A stretch of DNA of 64,000 bases, taken from the NCBI GenBank assembly GCA_016785225.1, contig JAFBJZ010000969.1:2017001-2081000 (forward strand), read 5' to 3'. The stretch is from Psettodes erumei. Its lineage: Eukaryota; Chordata; Actinopteri; Pleuronectiformes; Psettodidae. Below are positions 22,260 to 33,930 of this stretch, in pieces (position 1 is the stretch's first letter; each line of letters starts with the position of its first letter). The notes beneath the pieces are model-generated. The model was not told where the DNA came from. It saw only the letters and a program-made list of their open reading frames with translations, and did no database searches. The translations under genes were made by a program, and so were the position numbers.

Positions 22260-25110
22260 ACACCATTGATTACACTGCCAACAACTCACAGTTGAGCGAA
22301 TGTCTGATAATGACAGCTGAACGTGTCACTTTATATGCGACTGTTGCGTTGATCACCAAGCTCATCGCTTCGTGAAGACTCGTCTTTTTTTGCTGCAGTG
22401 TAATTGCAGACTGTGACCAGCAGATGGCAGCAGACGAACACGTGGCTCCTCCAGCTGCAGCGCTGGCAGTCAGAGCACAGAAGTAAAGCAGATAGACAGG
22501 GTAACATGTGACGTGAGGCTGGATATGGCACCACCATGAGACTGTACCCTGTCGTCTTCTACTCATAAGCCCCTCTGCGTTGTGAAGTGCCGGTCCTGGG
22601 CCATGGTACAGGACGGCTCTCTTGTTCATGGCGTTCCTATGACATCACCGTCTTTTGGACTGATGCGACAGGTGTGAACACCTCTGAGTCACTGCTGTTT
22701 GTATTTATTGGAAGTCATTATTTCCATTTCATAGAGCAAGGCGGGATGGCTGCCAGTTAAACAAGCGGAGTGTAACGTCTGCTGCCAGCCGCATGTATTC
22801 ACTGTGATGAACAACGTGGACTGATGGGCAGGGAGACTGAGACTGAGTTACTGAGCTGTTTAAATGTAATTTATGAAAACCACTGTGTCACTGCTGCTGT
22901 TTGATGCCTGTGACTGTCTTGGTTGATGAATGTAAAGGACATTGATTTGTTTTTAATGACAAGATGATTTTGGGGGGGGCCCTGTTTGCTTTTTATTGGC
23001 GAGTGGAGGATGCAGGACAGAAAACGAGCGGGGGGAGGGAGGGGTACGACATCACGGCTGCATAAGCTCGGTTTTGTTAATCCTAACTTGCAGGTTCGTT
23101 TGACTCAAACCTTAAGCAGCACATCGTCAGTGCAAATAGTTTTTCTCGCCCTCCTGTGTAAAACATCCGCTCAGCGACCTTGAAAACCCCACGTTAGTTT
23201 GAGAGTCCCATCTATGTGTTCCAGCTCTGCGTTACAGACATTACCTCACCGATCTGCTGTGATGTCATCCCCCCCCCTCCCCTCCCTGACGCCTTTCCTC
23301 TCCCTGGATGTGCCTCTGTCCCCCCCCCCCACTCTATCTGTTTGGCTCTGTCTCTTCCTCCCTCTCTGCTCACCTCTGCGTCTCCTCTTCTTCCTCCACC
23401 TCCTTCTGTCTTGCTCTCTTTCTCTGTCGTCTTTATTTCTGTCCCCCCCCCCCGTTACAGTGCAGGAGCAGCGGCAGCAGAAACGGTGCACACACACATT
23501 TTTAAAATACTACATGCTGGCGAGCCACGTTCACGCTGCTGTTTTACGTCACGTCGTCTCTCTGCAGAGCGGCTGAACGTGCGCTCAGACGAGATGTGAC
23601 ATGGAGGTGCTGCGAGTTGCTGCGAAGTGATGCAAGCAGCAAGGGCATCGTTTTCTTCTCTCTCGCGGGAACCGCTCAAGATGCTAACGACAGCCTGACC
23701 TAATGAGCGTGAAGTGTTGCTAATGAGTAACGGTTCCAGGGTGCGGTGCGTTGACTGTGCACCGACGTACACATGACGACCGCGCACAGACCAGGCGGTG
23801 GATGTTTCCCCAATCGAAACCATTTTACTGCCATTAACTACATGCATTCCTGCTAACAGGGGTTTGGGGAAGCTTTTTTTTTGTTGTTGTTTTGTTGTCG
23901 TGACTAAATACATCTGTTTATTTTTACCTCACTTAGCCCAGAATATGTGCACAAAACCCCCCTACATGTTATTTATGGGGTTTTTTTGATGATAGAAATC
24001 CTAGGAAGCTTTAGCTTAACAAGAGCCGAGCTGCAATAGAGGGAGGGGTTGGGGGGGTCAGCCTATCTTCCCATTCAGCAACAAGCGTGTTGTGACCAAC
24101 ACAGCAGCATCTTAAAACACGACGCACAATCAGCTTGTCGCCGCTGCTCCTTCTACCTGGAGCCTGAACGCCTGTTATGGGAGGGACCCCGAACGCCTCG
24201 TGGACTTTCTGCCTCATTACGCCACCGCTGCCTCGCCGCCTGCTGTCGGCACGAGGGTTTGCGCGTCCTAATATGTCTTTTCTGACTGAGTGGGTCATGC
24301 TCAGTTCAGCCGTGTGTGTCTGTGTGTGTGTTTGCTGGATACAGTGATTCTATCTGGTGATGGCTGCTGAGCGTCTGGAAGCCTTATCTCTCTCTGCCTC
24401 GTAATGTTTTATTGCATCTTTTATTGTGCGTCGTAGCTGATATTTCTGCGCTGTTATTCACTCAACATGTTTCATTGTGTGTGTGTGTGTGAGAGAGAGA
24501 GTTTGTGTGTGTGTGTGTACATATGAAAATCTGGGAGATCATTTGACAACCTGTTGTGGATGTATCATCACTGAGTATAAAGATATTGTAGATTAAGAGA
24601 TAAAAGTAGCATTACCAGGGTGTAAAAACAGCGAAGATGGAAATTTTACTTAAATTTCTATTACTAAATTTAATAGTAGTCATTTTAGTAGATGGCTGCT
24701 TGTAAATATCTTATTACACTTTAAATCGTAACATATTATTGTCATGCAATGTGATGCATTATGCATGTGCAATGAGCATTTTAATGTAGTTGAGCTACAT
24801 TCTAATTAGTCTTCAGTAGTTTATAACAAAATATTGTTTTATCAGCTGATCTTATGTTTTGTGTGTTTAATGTGCATACTTAACGATTAGTCATAACTGC
24901 CAGATACAGCAGATGTTGTGACATAAACATTTTTTTTGCAACTTTCGTCATTTAAAGGATGAGTCGGTGGATACAGTATATTATTCCCACCCATGAAAAG
25001 GCCAAAACAAACAATGAACTGACGCTGACAGGTATTAGCCATTAATCCAGAGTCTTTTGTCTTATCCGTCTGTGCCACAGCGCTCCACTGTTGTCCTGAA
25101 ACTGTTAAAG
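20241..25110. other. non-coding stretch, no recognised gene
   Basis: Contents are a CA array at 22217-22254, a poly-T near 21640-21658, a CT-rich tract at 23262-23455 and short GT/GA arrays at 24476-24519. Open frames of up to 152 codons (for example 23455-23913 minus) sit on low-complexity or unrelated sequence and show no domain. Confidence 0.4.
22217..22254. repeat. (CA)19 microsatellite
   Basis: A CA dinucleotide array of about 38 bp with an interrupted CATACACACA tail. Confidence 0.95.
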
Positions 25111-25222
25111 ACCGTCCTGAAAACTCACTGGAGTCACGAAATGTGGATTAATCCACCACAGAAAACTGTCCCACACAAATGCACAAATTCCTCCTGCTCC
25201 AGTGACGTTTGTCAGAAACTGT
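25111..25222 (+). repeat. dispersed repeat family Y, copy 1
   Basis: It aligns with 37265-37380. Both begin ACCGTCCTG and then share ACTGGAG, TGGATTAATC, an AAAATGC-like word, TCCTCCTG, AGTGA and a terminal AACTG in the same order. The copies have several small indels. It is non-coding, and the family is one I associate with fish genomes. Confidence 0.6.
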
Positions 25223-25259
25223 GTCACCCATGTTTGGGTTTCATTTAGCATTATATTTT

Positions 25260-27135
25260 ACTTTTTGTGTCTTTTTTTGTCTTGTGTCTCAGACTGTGCT
25301 GTTTTATTTTGTTCTAGAGTCTACGGAGATTTAACCTCGAGGTCTTTTAAGTCCTTTGGGACACTTGAGTGAAGTGCTGTAAAAAAAAAAAAAAAAAGTT
25401 GAAAATGAAATGACAACCAGAAACGACACTGCCGGAAAATAATAATAATAAAAAAAAATAAGACATGAGGAGTCGCTGCAGTGTTTGACTGAGAAATGAA
25501 TCCCTGGAGGTTTGAGCGAAGTAGCAGCAATGCCCCCCCCCACACACACACACACACACACACATCGCAGCAGAGATGGAGACAAAATAAAAAATGACAC
25601 ATGGAGCACACATCTCCACTCTAGACACAAATAAAAAGAGGCGCAGAGTTCTAGAAGAAGGTGCACTGTTTTGCCGGTTGTTTTTCCCCTGGACGGACTC
25701 GTCCAAAGTTTCCGGTCCCCGACGCTCCAGTCAGGAGAAAAAGCAGCTCTCCCCTTTATTGATTGTGGACTCTGGCTCGCGCTCTCCCTGAATCGCCCAT
25801 TTCATTATGCTTTGCTCCCAGTTTATTGGTTTTAAGGCGCGAGGCCTCCGAGGGGAGATGTGTTTAGCTTATTGCTTTGGTGGAATGAAGCGGCGCTGGC
25901 TTATCGCTGGAGCGTGCTGGTGGTCCGAGCTGCTGGAGCAGCAGAGCTCCGCGTTGTTGTCGGCAACGGCGAACCCAGTGTTGGACGGCGGCGGAAGGCG
26001 ACGTCTCCTGGAAGGTCCAGTTTACGTCCTGCTTTACCGTTTCCCAGTTTTTGTTCTGCGGTAACGAATCAGTGAAGCGCCACGTTTATCTGCAGCAGGA
26101 GGGGGTCGGGCTTTGTGAGCCCGCCATCCAGCAGCGCCGGAAACCGTCACTCCCTTTTATTAACCCCTTTCTCCTGCTGTGCCGCCGATCAATCTCCTGT
26201 TTTATCAGCGATGCAAATCAAATGGCTGTTTCTCAGTGTCTGTGTGACAGCCGCTCTGTAAGAACAAAAGCTTCAAGGCAACAAATCTGAGCCCCGACTT
26301 AAGGTCTTAAGTTCTGGAAAAGTTCTATCAACCGATAATAATTTGTTGAGATAATTTAAATTTCATCTTCAGACAGCAGTCTAATGTTGGTCTGCACGGC
26401 TGGCTGCGCTGCTGATGCTGTTTTAATCAGCAGCTGTCTCTTTGGATGACACCGCCCCGTTCATTTCCAACGGGAGATTTAAGCTCTTAATATTGGACTT
26501 TTACACGTGTTCAGTCATTAAAAGAACATGTTCATCTCCAGGATTTCAGCATTTATGTAATCACCTGAGGAAAATCCCCCCGCGGGTTTTTTAAAATTAG
26601 TGAGTTGATTACGAATCTGTGATCATAATGATCACTGTCCACTCACTGTGTGATTACACTACACTTAGGAAGCTTTATGATCCCATTTCACATTTTTTTT
26701 CCTTCTTCCAGTCAATATCTAATTGTTTTTTCCTCCTCATGTCCTTCATATGTCTCTCCCTCTTGTTTCCTTTCCACTCGCCATCACTTCTATTCCCTCT
26801 CGTTTCATCTCTCTCCTCCGTCTCCACGGCCCCTCCATCAGTGATTACACATAACCCTGAAGTAATTAAGCTAAGAACACAGACGGGGATACAGGTCATA
26901 AATAAACAACTGTAAGTGATATTAAACTACGGGAGCGGAGCGTTGGCAGGGCGAAACCCATCGTCAGGAGTTTTTTAAATGAGCGCCGGCTGAGCAGCAC
27001 TTCTGACTTCCAACAAATTGTCTCTCTGTGGCAGAGACGTGACGGAGTTAGAAATTTTTTAAATCATAGAGAGGCCGACTTTGAATAATGGTCACAATAT
27101 TCTCACTCCAAGACACTCACAAAAACATACTACTT
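25260..27135. other. non-coding stretch with a CpG-richer patch
   Basis: Poly-A at about 25381-25397, a short CA array at 25542-25563 and a CpG-richer patch at 25.80-26.06 kb. The patch contains an 85-codon frame with no similarity I can recognise and no second exon, so I do not call a gene. The rest is AT-rich, with a CT-rich piece at 26.70-26.83 kb. Confidence 0.4.
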
Positions 27136-27140
27136 AGAAG

Positions 27141-27610
27141 ACACTCAGCGAGCACTTTATCAGGAGCAGCAAGCTAATCCGGGAAAGTTCCTCCCTTTGC
27201 TCTCGGTTCTTCTGGTCATGGATTCCAGCAGATGTTGGAAACGTTCCTCTCAGGTTCTGCTTCACGTTGATGCGATCGCATCAGCTAAATTTTGTGAGTC
27301 TGTCAGCTGCACATCATCACATCCTGAAGGTGTTCAGGTCTGGTGCTCGTGGACGCCACTGAAGTTCACTGTCACACTCGTGAAACCAGTTTGACTTCCT
27401 TGTGAGATGGAGCTCCATCACAGCTCTTAGAGGATGATGACCTGTGGCCATGAAGGAAGGCACGTGGACAGTCTGATGTTTGATGTGAGCATCAACTAAA
27501 GCTTAGAACCTGTACCAACAGTATTTAATGGACTGCACTGTCACATGAATGGCTGACTGGATAATTGTGAGAATGAGCAGTTGTTCCTAATGAACTGCAT
27601 ATATGACTTA
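27141..27610 (-). mobile_element. Tc1/mariner-like transposon relic (dead)
   Basis: The ends resemble each other in inverted orientation: GCACTTTATCAGGAG at 27152-27166 against the reverse complement of 27584-27598, 11 of 15 bases the same. Inside, on the minus strand (about 27390 down to 27221), a decayed transposase C-terminus can be read: a VQL segment, NLADAIAST, then EERFQHLLES, interrupted by two in-frame stops, with a frameshifted remnant of the usual PDLNPIE region further upstream. This matches the 3' part of a widespread fish Tc1-like transposase. The element is internally deleted and cannot encode a working enzyme. Confidence 0.75.
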
Positions 27611-30600
27611 GAATCCTTCTCAGTCCTAGTCCGTCCTGACTAAGTGAAGTTTAAGTAGTGGGTTTGAACCTAAACTGCTGATAAGAAAATTCCCGAAGAA
27701 GAAAACAGTGCCGAAAATAGCAAGGTATACATGACAGTAAAAATAGCCTTCTACCCTTCTAGTCCTCCGTCATCTTCCTCTTCTCCCTCATCCCTCTTGT
27801 AGTGGGCCCATTAAAATCATAATGAGACTGTTGCCGTTTTTGGAGGCTGAGATTGGAGGAGTAATTCATCCTCGGCGCTAAGGCTAAATAATTGAGAAGG
27901 ATGGAGTTTTGGGAAGGAGGCTGCAGTTGATGTACGGGCTTCAGATGATTCACACTGTTAAAAAAAATGAGTCAAATTTTACAATCCAGCAGAGCGGTAG
28001 ATGACAATTTAACTTAAAATACGGGACAGAAATCCCCAGGAACATGTTTCAGCCTTACACGGTGACAGAAAGCGGCAGAAAAACACACCGAGCTAGCCTG
28101 CAGATGCTCCAGTGGTTCACCTATCAGAAGGGAAGGCATGTGTGTTACAGTATACCTTTGTTTACCCTGTTTTTTTAACACAATTTCCCTCAGACAGATG
28201 CTGGATAATGTTATATAACTTCATTACTTTGGGGCTGTATTTGCTTCAGTGGCAGATTCAGAATGATGGACAGTCTCCTCAGGGGGAAACAAGCCCCCCC
28301 CCTCTGAGAAGACAACATACAAACAACAATGATGTTGTTGAATAAAGCATGATCAGTCTACAACTAAGGAGCGTCTCCTCCCTGAACAGTGATCGAGTCG
28401 TGTCTGAATATGAAGATATTAATCAGCTTCTGTTCGAGTCCGCTGAAACAAAACAGGTTCGATGTTCTGTTACAGGGTGGCAGCAGCAAATGAACATCCT
28501 GGGAAGACTTGTACAGGTTATTTTTTTTGCCTCGAGCAACTCGTTCATGACCTTTGCTGGGAAAAAACCAAACTGAAATCATACTGAAATACAGAGGATC
28601 GGAAATATAAATGGTGTTATTACTTTGTTTACCACTTACCTCGGCCTGTTGGGCCCTTTGGGTTTGAATCCTATCCTGTTTGTTAGATTTGCACACCTGC
28701 ACCCAACAATGAAAGTCCAAACCTTAATTCTGTACAACAAAAAAGTCAGATTACTGCTTCTTTGGATTAGTGAAAGTCAAAGGCACCGACAAACAAGAGG
28801 CAGCTCAGGAAAAAAAACACACACACAACAAAAGCAAACAGGAGTTACAGTAAGTGCTTTTGTCCACATAGTCTATGCAGTTTGTGTTTGGCTAACTGTG
28901 CGTTTGCCTAGCGACATACAGGAGCTACTTGCTAACCACTTTCAGTTTCAGTTTTGTCAGCATTCGCAGCAGTAACCTTTCTTTCAGAGTATGTGCTAAT
29001 TTGACAAAAGCTTTCAGGCAGTAGTTGAAGATTGTAAAAAAACAAAAACAACAAAAAAAACTTGAATTAGCACAGCAAATGACTGCAGAGACCAGGCTTT
29101 GTTTCATTGCATTTGCCAAACTAAATACAGAAAAAAAGGAGTGATTGGCACAAATTAGCGTGATACCAGGCGACGACAGAGGACCTCCATGGTGGCCTCT
29201 GATTGGCTTAACACTGAAACCTCTTGCGTTGTGTTGCATTCACGCTCGCCTCCGTCTTTCCCTGCATCTCATCCCAGTCTTAAGGCTCACATGTACATGC
29301 TGGTGATAAAGCTGTACGACTCACATTATTTGTGGTGCAGTGCAACAAGTCCGCAGAGTTTAATATGTGGATGAGTGCCACGAGCCAGCGGTGGCTCTCA
29401 TAACAAAGTCCCCCCGGCGGAAACATCAATCACCCCTCAGACAGTGAGTGATGGATTTACTCAGAGTTTAGGCTGCTTTTAAACAGACAAGCCCGGCCCG
29501 GATTTATCGAGCGCAGTGACAAAAGGCTGAGAGGTGGAACGCATTGGAATCTTCCTCTGTTTCACCTCGGTTTAACTCGTCGGGCATCGACGGCAGTGCA
29601 GCTCAGTGAGATTTGGAACAAAGTGGGTGAAAACATTCCTGTGCACAGCTCTTCAGCGCTTGGTGCAAGGACCTGTAGACGTGTCGACAAACTGTGAGCT
29701 ACACCCCCCCAAAAAAAGAAGAAAAAGTCCAGTATCAACACTAATAAAAATCATTGTGGCTATTAAGGAGCTTTACACTGTTTGTGTGTGGTTTGTCTCG
29801 GTAACAAACCGCTGCAAATATGTAACACAGCGAGAGCGGCTAATTCAGGCTCTTTATCTGCGGTGAATACAAGGTGCAGAGCTTGTTTGCTGCTGCTGCA
29901 GGACACAGAGCTGATTAGAGCGCTGACACTGAACCATGCCGTGAAATAAAAAAAAGAAAAAACTCCTTATAGCTGAGGGGATACAGCAGACTTAGACTGA
30001 TTATTATTTCTGAGTTTGTCAAATCCAAGTCGAGCTCGCAGCTTTCCCATTACACATAGTCACTGGATCCGGTGGTGCATTCAGTGATTTGACAGGGCAT
30101 CACAAAACTATCAATTCTTTTAAAAAAAAAGAAAAAAGATATGATTTGAAATACTGCTGAAATAGTGTAAACTGCTGAAGAATAATTACCAGGATATATC
30201 CCTGGATTCACCCATTTTTTCCCACAGCTTTTATTGACTGAAAACCCAATGTGCTCCTTCCCTTTTTTTTAATCTAATAGTGTTGTATATCTACACATAT
30301 AAAGATGCGCACAGATATTTTGGCAGGGGAGGCGCAATATATGAAACCCACATTCAGCAGTGCTCTGGGAGGCTTCCCAGTACGAATGTGTTAGCGTAGC
30401 TGGAAAACGATCTTCTCTGTGCTCGATCAGCTTTTCTTGGAGATGAAAACGTTACAAGCGGAGTAAGTCACTCCTGTCTCCCGGAGTCGTAGCTCGTCTT
30501 ACCTTCTCCCTGCTGAATTAGACCCTTCTCCTCTGCATCTCTAAATCACCCCCGCTTCTATCCTCTCTATTTCCGCTCCTAATCCTCTTACTTCTGTGTT

Positions 30601-30755
30601 TTTGACATGGAGATGTACCCAAACTGTTGCGCGACTCCATACGATTGGTTGAAAAACAAGGTTTCAAGCTGACACCGCGGTGCTGCCGTGGTTGAGTAGT
30701 TAGTTGAAGCAGTCATCAGCTGATCGCGAAATCAATCAGGAAATCAGTCGACGAT
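27611..30755. other. non-coding stretch, no recognised gene
   Basis: No exon is supported. A GGTTTGAATCC B-box-like word at about 28669-28679 may be a SINE fragment. The segment 29380-29540 is complex and GC-balanced and contains ATAACAAAG, a SOX-type word, but no conservation evidence is available from one sequence. Confidence 0.4.
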
Positions 30756-30759
30756 TGCA

Positions 30760-30900
30760 GCTTGTGTCTTTCATCCGGGCCTGATGCCGAAAACACTGAT
30801 TCACGCCTTTGTTTCAAGCCGACTCAGTTACTGTACTGTCCTCCTTTATTCCACTGACCAGAGCCAAGAGGAGAGACCACGTCGGTCCGGTCTGAGCTGT
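30760..30900 (+). mobile_element. L2/CR1-type LINE reverse-transcriptase remnant
   Basis: The frame at 30784-30834 reads KTLIHAFVSSRLSYC, the well-known end of the reverse-transcriptase domain of fish non-LTR retrotransposons (usual form IHAFVTSRLDYCN). In another frame, 30866-30892 reads KRRDHVGPV, which normally lies some tens of residues further on (KRREHITPVL in relatives). The two pieces are therefore shifted in frame and brought closer by a deletion. This is a dead fragment. No 5' part, 3' tail or target-site duplication is recognisable. Confidence 0.8.
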
Positions 30901-31376
30901 TCTGGTGAGCTGCTTTTGACTCGTCAATGTTTTCCTGTTTTAACTTTGAAATCACCTTCATCCTTTGTAGTGTCCGTGGCTGTTCCTGCCCCACCCCCCC
31001 TCACCTGTTCCCAGTGATCCTGGTCTTCCTCGTGGATCCGTGCAGATTCCCCGTGAATCTGCTTCAGTTAAATTCCTTCGCGTGTAGAATCCTGTTCTTG
31101 CTCCTGACAGTTTACCCGTCGACTCGCCCACACGTGTTCACCCACCCGTCTAGCTGTACGTCTTATTTTGATGGCGTGAAACACAAGCTGTCTGTTGACA
31201 GGTAGCAACAACAGGCCAGATCCAGCCCTTTTTTCAGCTAATTTGCTTTTATACAATTATTTTTTTCATTTACATATTTAGTTTAAGATTTACGGATGCA
31301 GCTCTTTTCTCCTCACTGACAAACGACCTCCCATTCCAATACTTTCCCTGCTTGTTCTAATGCGCGGGGCGCTGTA

Positions 31377-31456
31377 TATTATTTGCATTAATGCCATTGT
31401 GAATGTAAAATGGAAATCCATAATCCCGTGAGTGTGTAAACACGGCCATTGTTTGG
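31377..31456. promoter_or_regulatory. candidate enhancer with POU octamer and SOX-type sites
   Basis: A perfect octamer ATTTGCAT at 31381-31388 is followed by CCATTGTG at 31394-31401 and CCATTGTTTGG at 31446-31456. CATTGT is the core bound by SOX HMG boxes and ATTTGCAT by POU proteins. The surrounding 31330-31470 sequence is complex and not repeat-like. It lies between the two genes. The role is inferred from motifs only. Confidence 0.35.
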
Positions 31457-31885
31457 TTTGTGTGGACGTCTCGGTGGCTCTGCTCTTTGGTCCCCTCAGC
31501 CCTGCAGCGAGTCTCGGGAAGAACAAAATCCTAATGAAGGGTTGAGTAATTACTCCTCTTAATATAAACGTTATAATGGGATTAAAATGATCCCACACCC
31601 CCTCCCCTCCCCCCGAACGAACGAGTCGTACTCTGAAAGTCTTTCTCTCTCTCTTGTCCTTGTGTGTGTGTCTCTACCTCGCTCTCTCCTCTTTGTTCGT
31701 TGTTTATTTCGGGCTGTCTTCGTGAATCAGTTGTTAAGACAGTGAGCTCTGGAGTCAGCTGGACAGTGTGTGTCCTTGTGTTTTTGTGTGTGCATGCTCG
31801 TACCGGACATTATGTGTACGGTTTGTACAGTAGGTGACTGTATTTGAATGTTTCTCTCTGTATTTGCTGTGATTTCGTGTGCGTG

Positions 31886-31886
<1 letters not shown>

Positions 31887-31924
<38 letters not shown>

Positions 31925-31945
31925 TGTGTGTGTGTGTGTGTGTGT
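31887..31945. repeat. (GT)n microsatellite, 59 bp
   Basis: A long GT array with one TC interruption at 31923-31924, paired 150 bp further on with a CA array at about 32092-32111. Confidence 0.95.
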
Positions 31946-32084
31946 ATGAGTGAGAGTGTGCGTGCGCGTGCAGAGCAGTCAGAGCAGCATGTGACTAAAC
32001 AACAGAGAGTGAACATGGCAGCTGCCATGCTGCACAAACTCCCACTCCTTAGATGAACCGTACCCCCCGACACACATACTGCCC

Positions 32085-32200
32085 CCCCAGACACACACAC
32101 ACACACACACATTTGTACTCCACACTCTATACTTGTGAAGACCCAACAGCCTCAAGCCCTATTACCCTTAATATTTTCCTAACCCCAGTTGCCAAAGTAA
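32085..32200. repeat. CA microsatellite joined to a dispersed repeat fragment
   Basis: A CA array at about 32092-32111 runs directly into CTATACTTGTGAAGACC and then CCTATTACCCTTA and CCTAACCCCAGTT. In fish genomes a (CA)n next to CTATACTTGTGAGGAC and TACCCTAACC-like sequence is a familiar composite repeat. This is a diverged copy. Confidence 0.5.
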
Positions 32201-32259
32201 CTGATCAATAGAAAAATAACCTGTGTGGGGTGGAACATCATCATGTATGGTTTAGTTAA

Positions 32260-32310
32260 TGGTTATTCATGGTCCCCAGAAGACGAACCCTGACTGTTTG
32301 AGTTATTGAT
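32260..32310 (+). repeat. dispersed repeat family X fragment
   Basis: ATTCATGGTCCCCAGAAGAC at 32265-32284, followed by GAACCCTGACTG, matches the repeated ATTCATGATCCCCAGAGGAT-type words inside the copy at 48226-48545. It is short and diverged. Confidence 0.45.
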
Positions 32311-33016
32311 TAGCAGTGTCCGGCCACTCACGTTCAGGATCAGAGCTAATGATCAGAGAGGTTTTTAGAGGTTTAACTCGTCATTAGTTCTGTTTTGATG
32401 TGAAAAATCAGACAAATCGTCAGTGCATCAGTTCTGTGCAACACTTTGTTGAGCATAACACACATAAAGATATAGAGAGTTTGTTTATGAAAGGAAAGAG
32501 CTTTATACTGACTCTCATTTAGAAATGTTTGTTTATTCATGTTCTGTATTCATGACCTGGAGAGAAACGTCCTGAAAACTCAAATCATTTTAAAACCGGG
32601 TGTTTAAAAAACCAAGTCATTTTAGACGCTGCCAATAATTACCATGGGGAAACTGAGCTACGTTTACATTATAATAATGAAAAATGTTTGTTTAGTGAAC
32701 AGTAACAGAACATCGATCCCTGTCGAGCGAGCAGGCTCCTGAAATCCATCTGTGTTCCCAGTGCAGCTTCACAGAAAACAATCACAGGTGTAGACAACAA
32801 GCGAAGCGCTTACACAAATCAAACACAGTCTTCACACTCTGCGTTGTTCCATCCACCTACGGCCCTCTGCTGTAAGAACTCATATTTATAACTGTGTTAA
32901 AAAATTAAACGTTAGCGCCTCTAGGACGGTGCAGTCGAGCTCCCTAATGTGTCTTTCTGCAGCCACTTTCTTCACCAACACATGCAGCGCCATCGTGCAG
33001 GTTAGCTCCAAGTGCT

Positions 33017-33017
<1 letters not shown>

Positions 33018-33067
<50 letters not shown>
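33018..33067. repeat. (GT)n microsatellite, about 50 bp
   Basis: A GT array with a GTGCGTGC end. Confidence 0.95.
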
Positions 33068-33068
<1 letters not shown>

Positions 33069-33883
33069 CAATCGATTGCAGTCCTGCATCCATGGTCAGA
33101 GGTATGCTTGCATTGTGCTATGCATTTACCTTATTGAGGCAGCTCTAGTGAGACGTAGGGATTTGGTTTAGGAATCTGTCAGCAGCGGAAAAGTTAAGGC
33201 AGGAATCTGAAACAGCTTTTCCTAAATGGAAACTATGAAAGGTCTCACTTAGAGATGTGTCGTTATCCCACTGCTCAGCATCAGCTCCCTCAGAAAGCAG
33301 CTGTTTTATCAGTTTTGCCAGTATAACAGCTACTGTACCTCTCTTTACTGTATAATGCATTCAGTGTGTGATGCAGATGTACAATGGCTCTGCCAATATG
33401 TGTGTGCGCTCACGTTGCTATTAAGACTTCGACAATGGCGGGTGGGGGGGATTATGCAGTCGCGGCGCCACACATAGGTATGACTACCTTCCAGTTGACG
33501 CTCGGGGAATTTGAAACCTCGGAGGGGAAAAACGCCTGCGGCACAGGATGTTAACAGAGCTGCCGCACAAACATGTTTTCAGAGCGTGTACAGTGAATGT
33601 TTGTGTCTCTCTAACCAACTGTACTTCAGAAAGACTTTTATTTACATGTTTGTGTTTGGAGAAGGGGGGGTACTTCTTTATTTATTGATTTCTTCTTCTT
33701 TATTTGTGCAGCCCTTTGAGGGTTTTTACAAACTGGGCGCAAACAAAACCAAATTTTTTGGCGTGTCCCTATAGAAGCATGTTGATGAAGTGCTTTAGGT
33801 TGTTATAGAAAAACAAAGAGTCCAGAAGCCACAGGGCCTTGCAGGGTAAATATCGAACATGTTGTTTTCACCATAGTGCCCCA

Positions 33884-33888
<5 letters not shown>

Positions 33889-33928
<40 letters not shown>
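33889..33928. repeat. (CA)20 microsatellite
   Basis: An uninterrupted CA array of about 40 bp. Confidence 0.95.

Positions 33929-33929
<1 letters not shown>

Positions 33930-33930
<1 letters not shown>

Noticed and set aside
25807..26064. 85-codon frame in a CpG-richer patch as a possible first exon
   Set aside because: No similarity, no convincing splice partner and no conserved start context. CpG content alone is not enough.
30784..31017. 77-codon frame as a possible host gene
   Set aside because: The only recognisable part is the end of a LINE reverse transcriptase. The rest is unrelated sequence after a frameshift.
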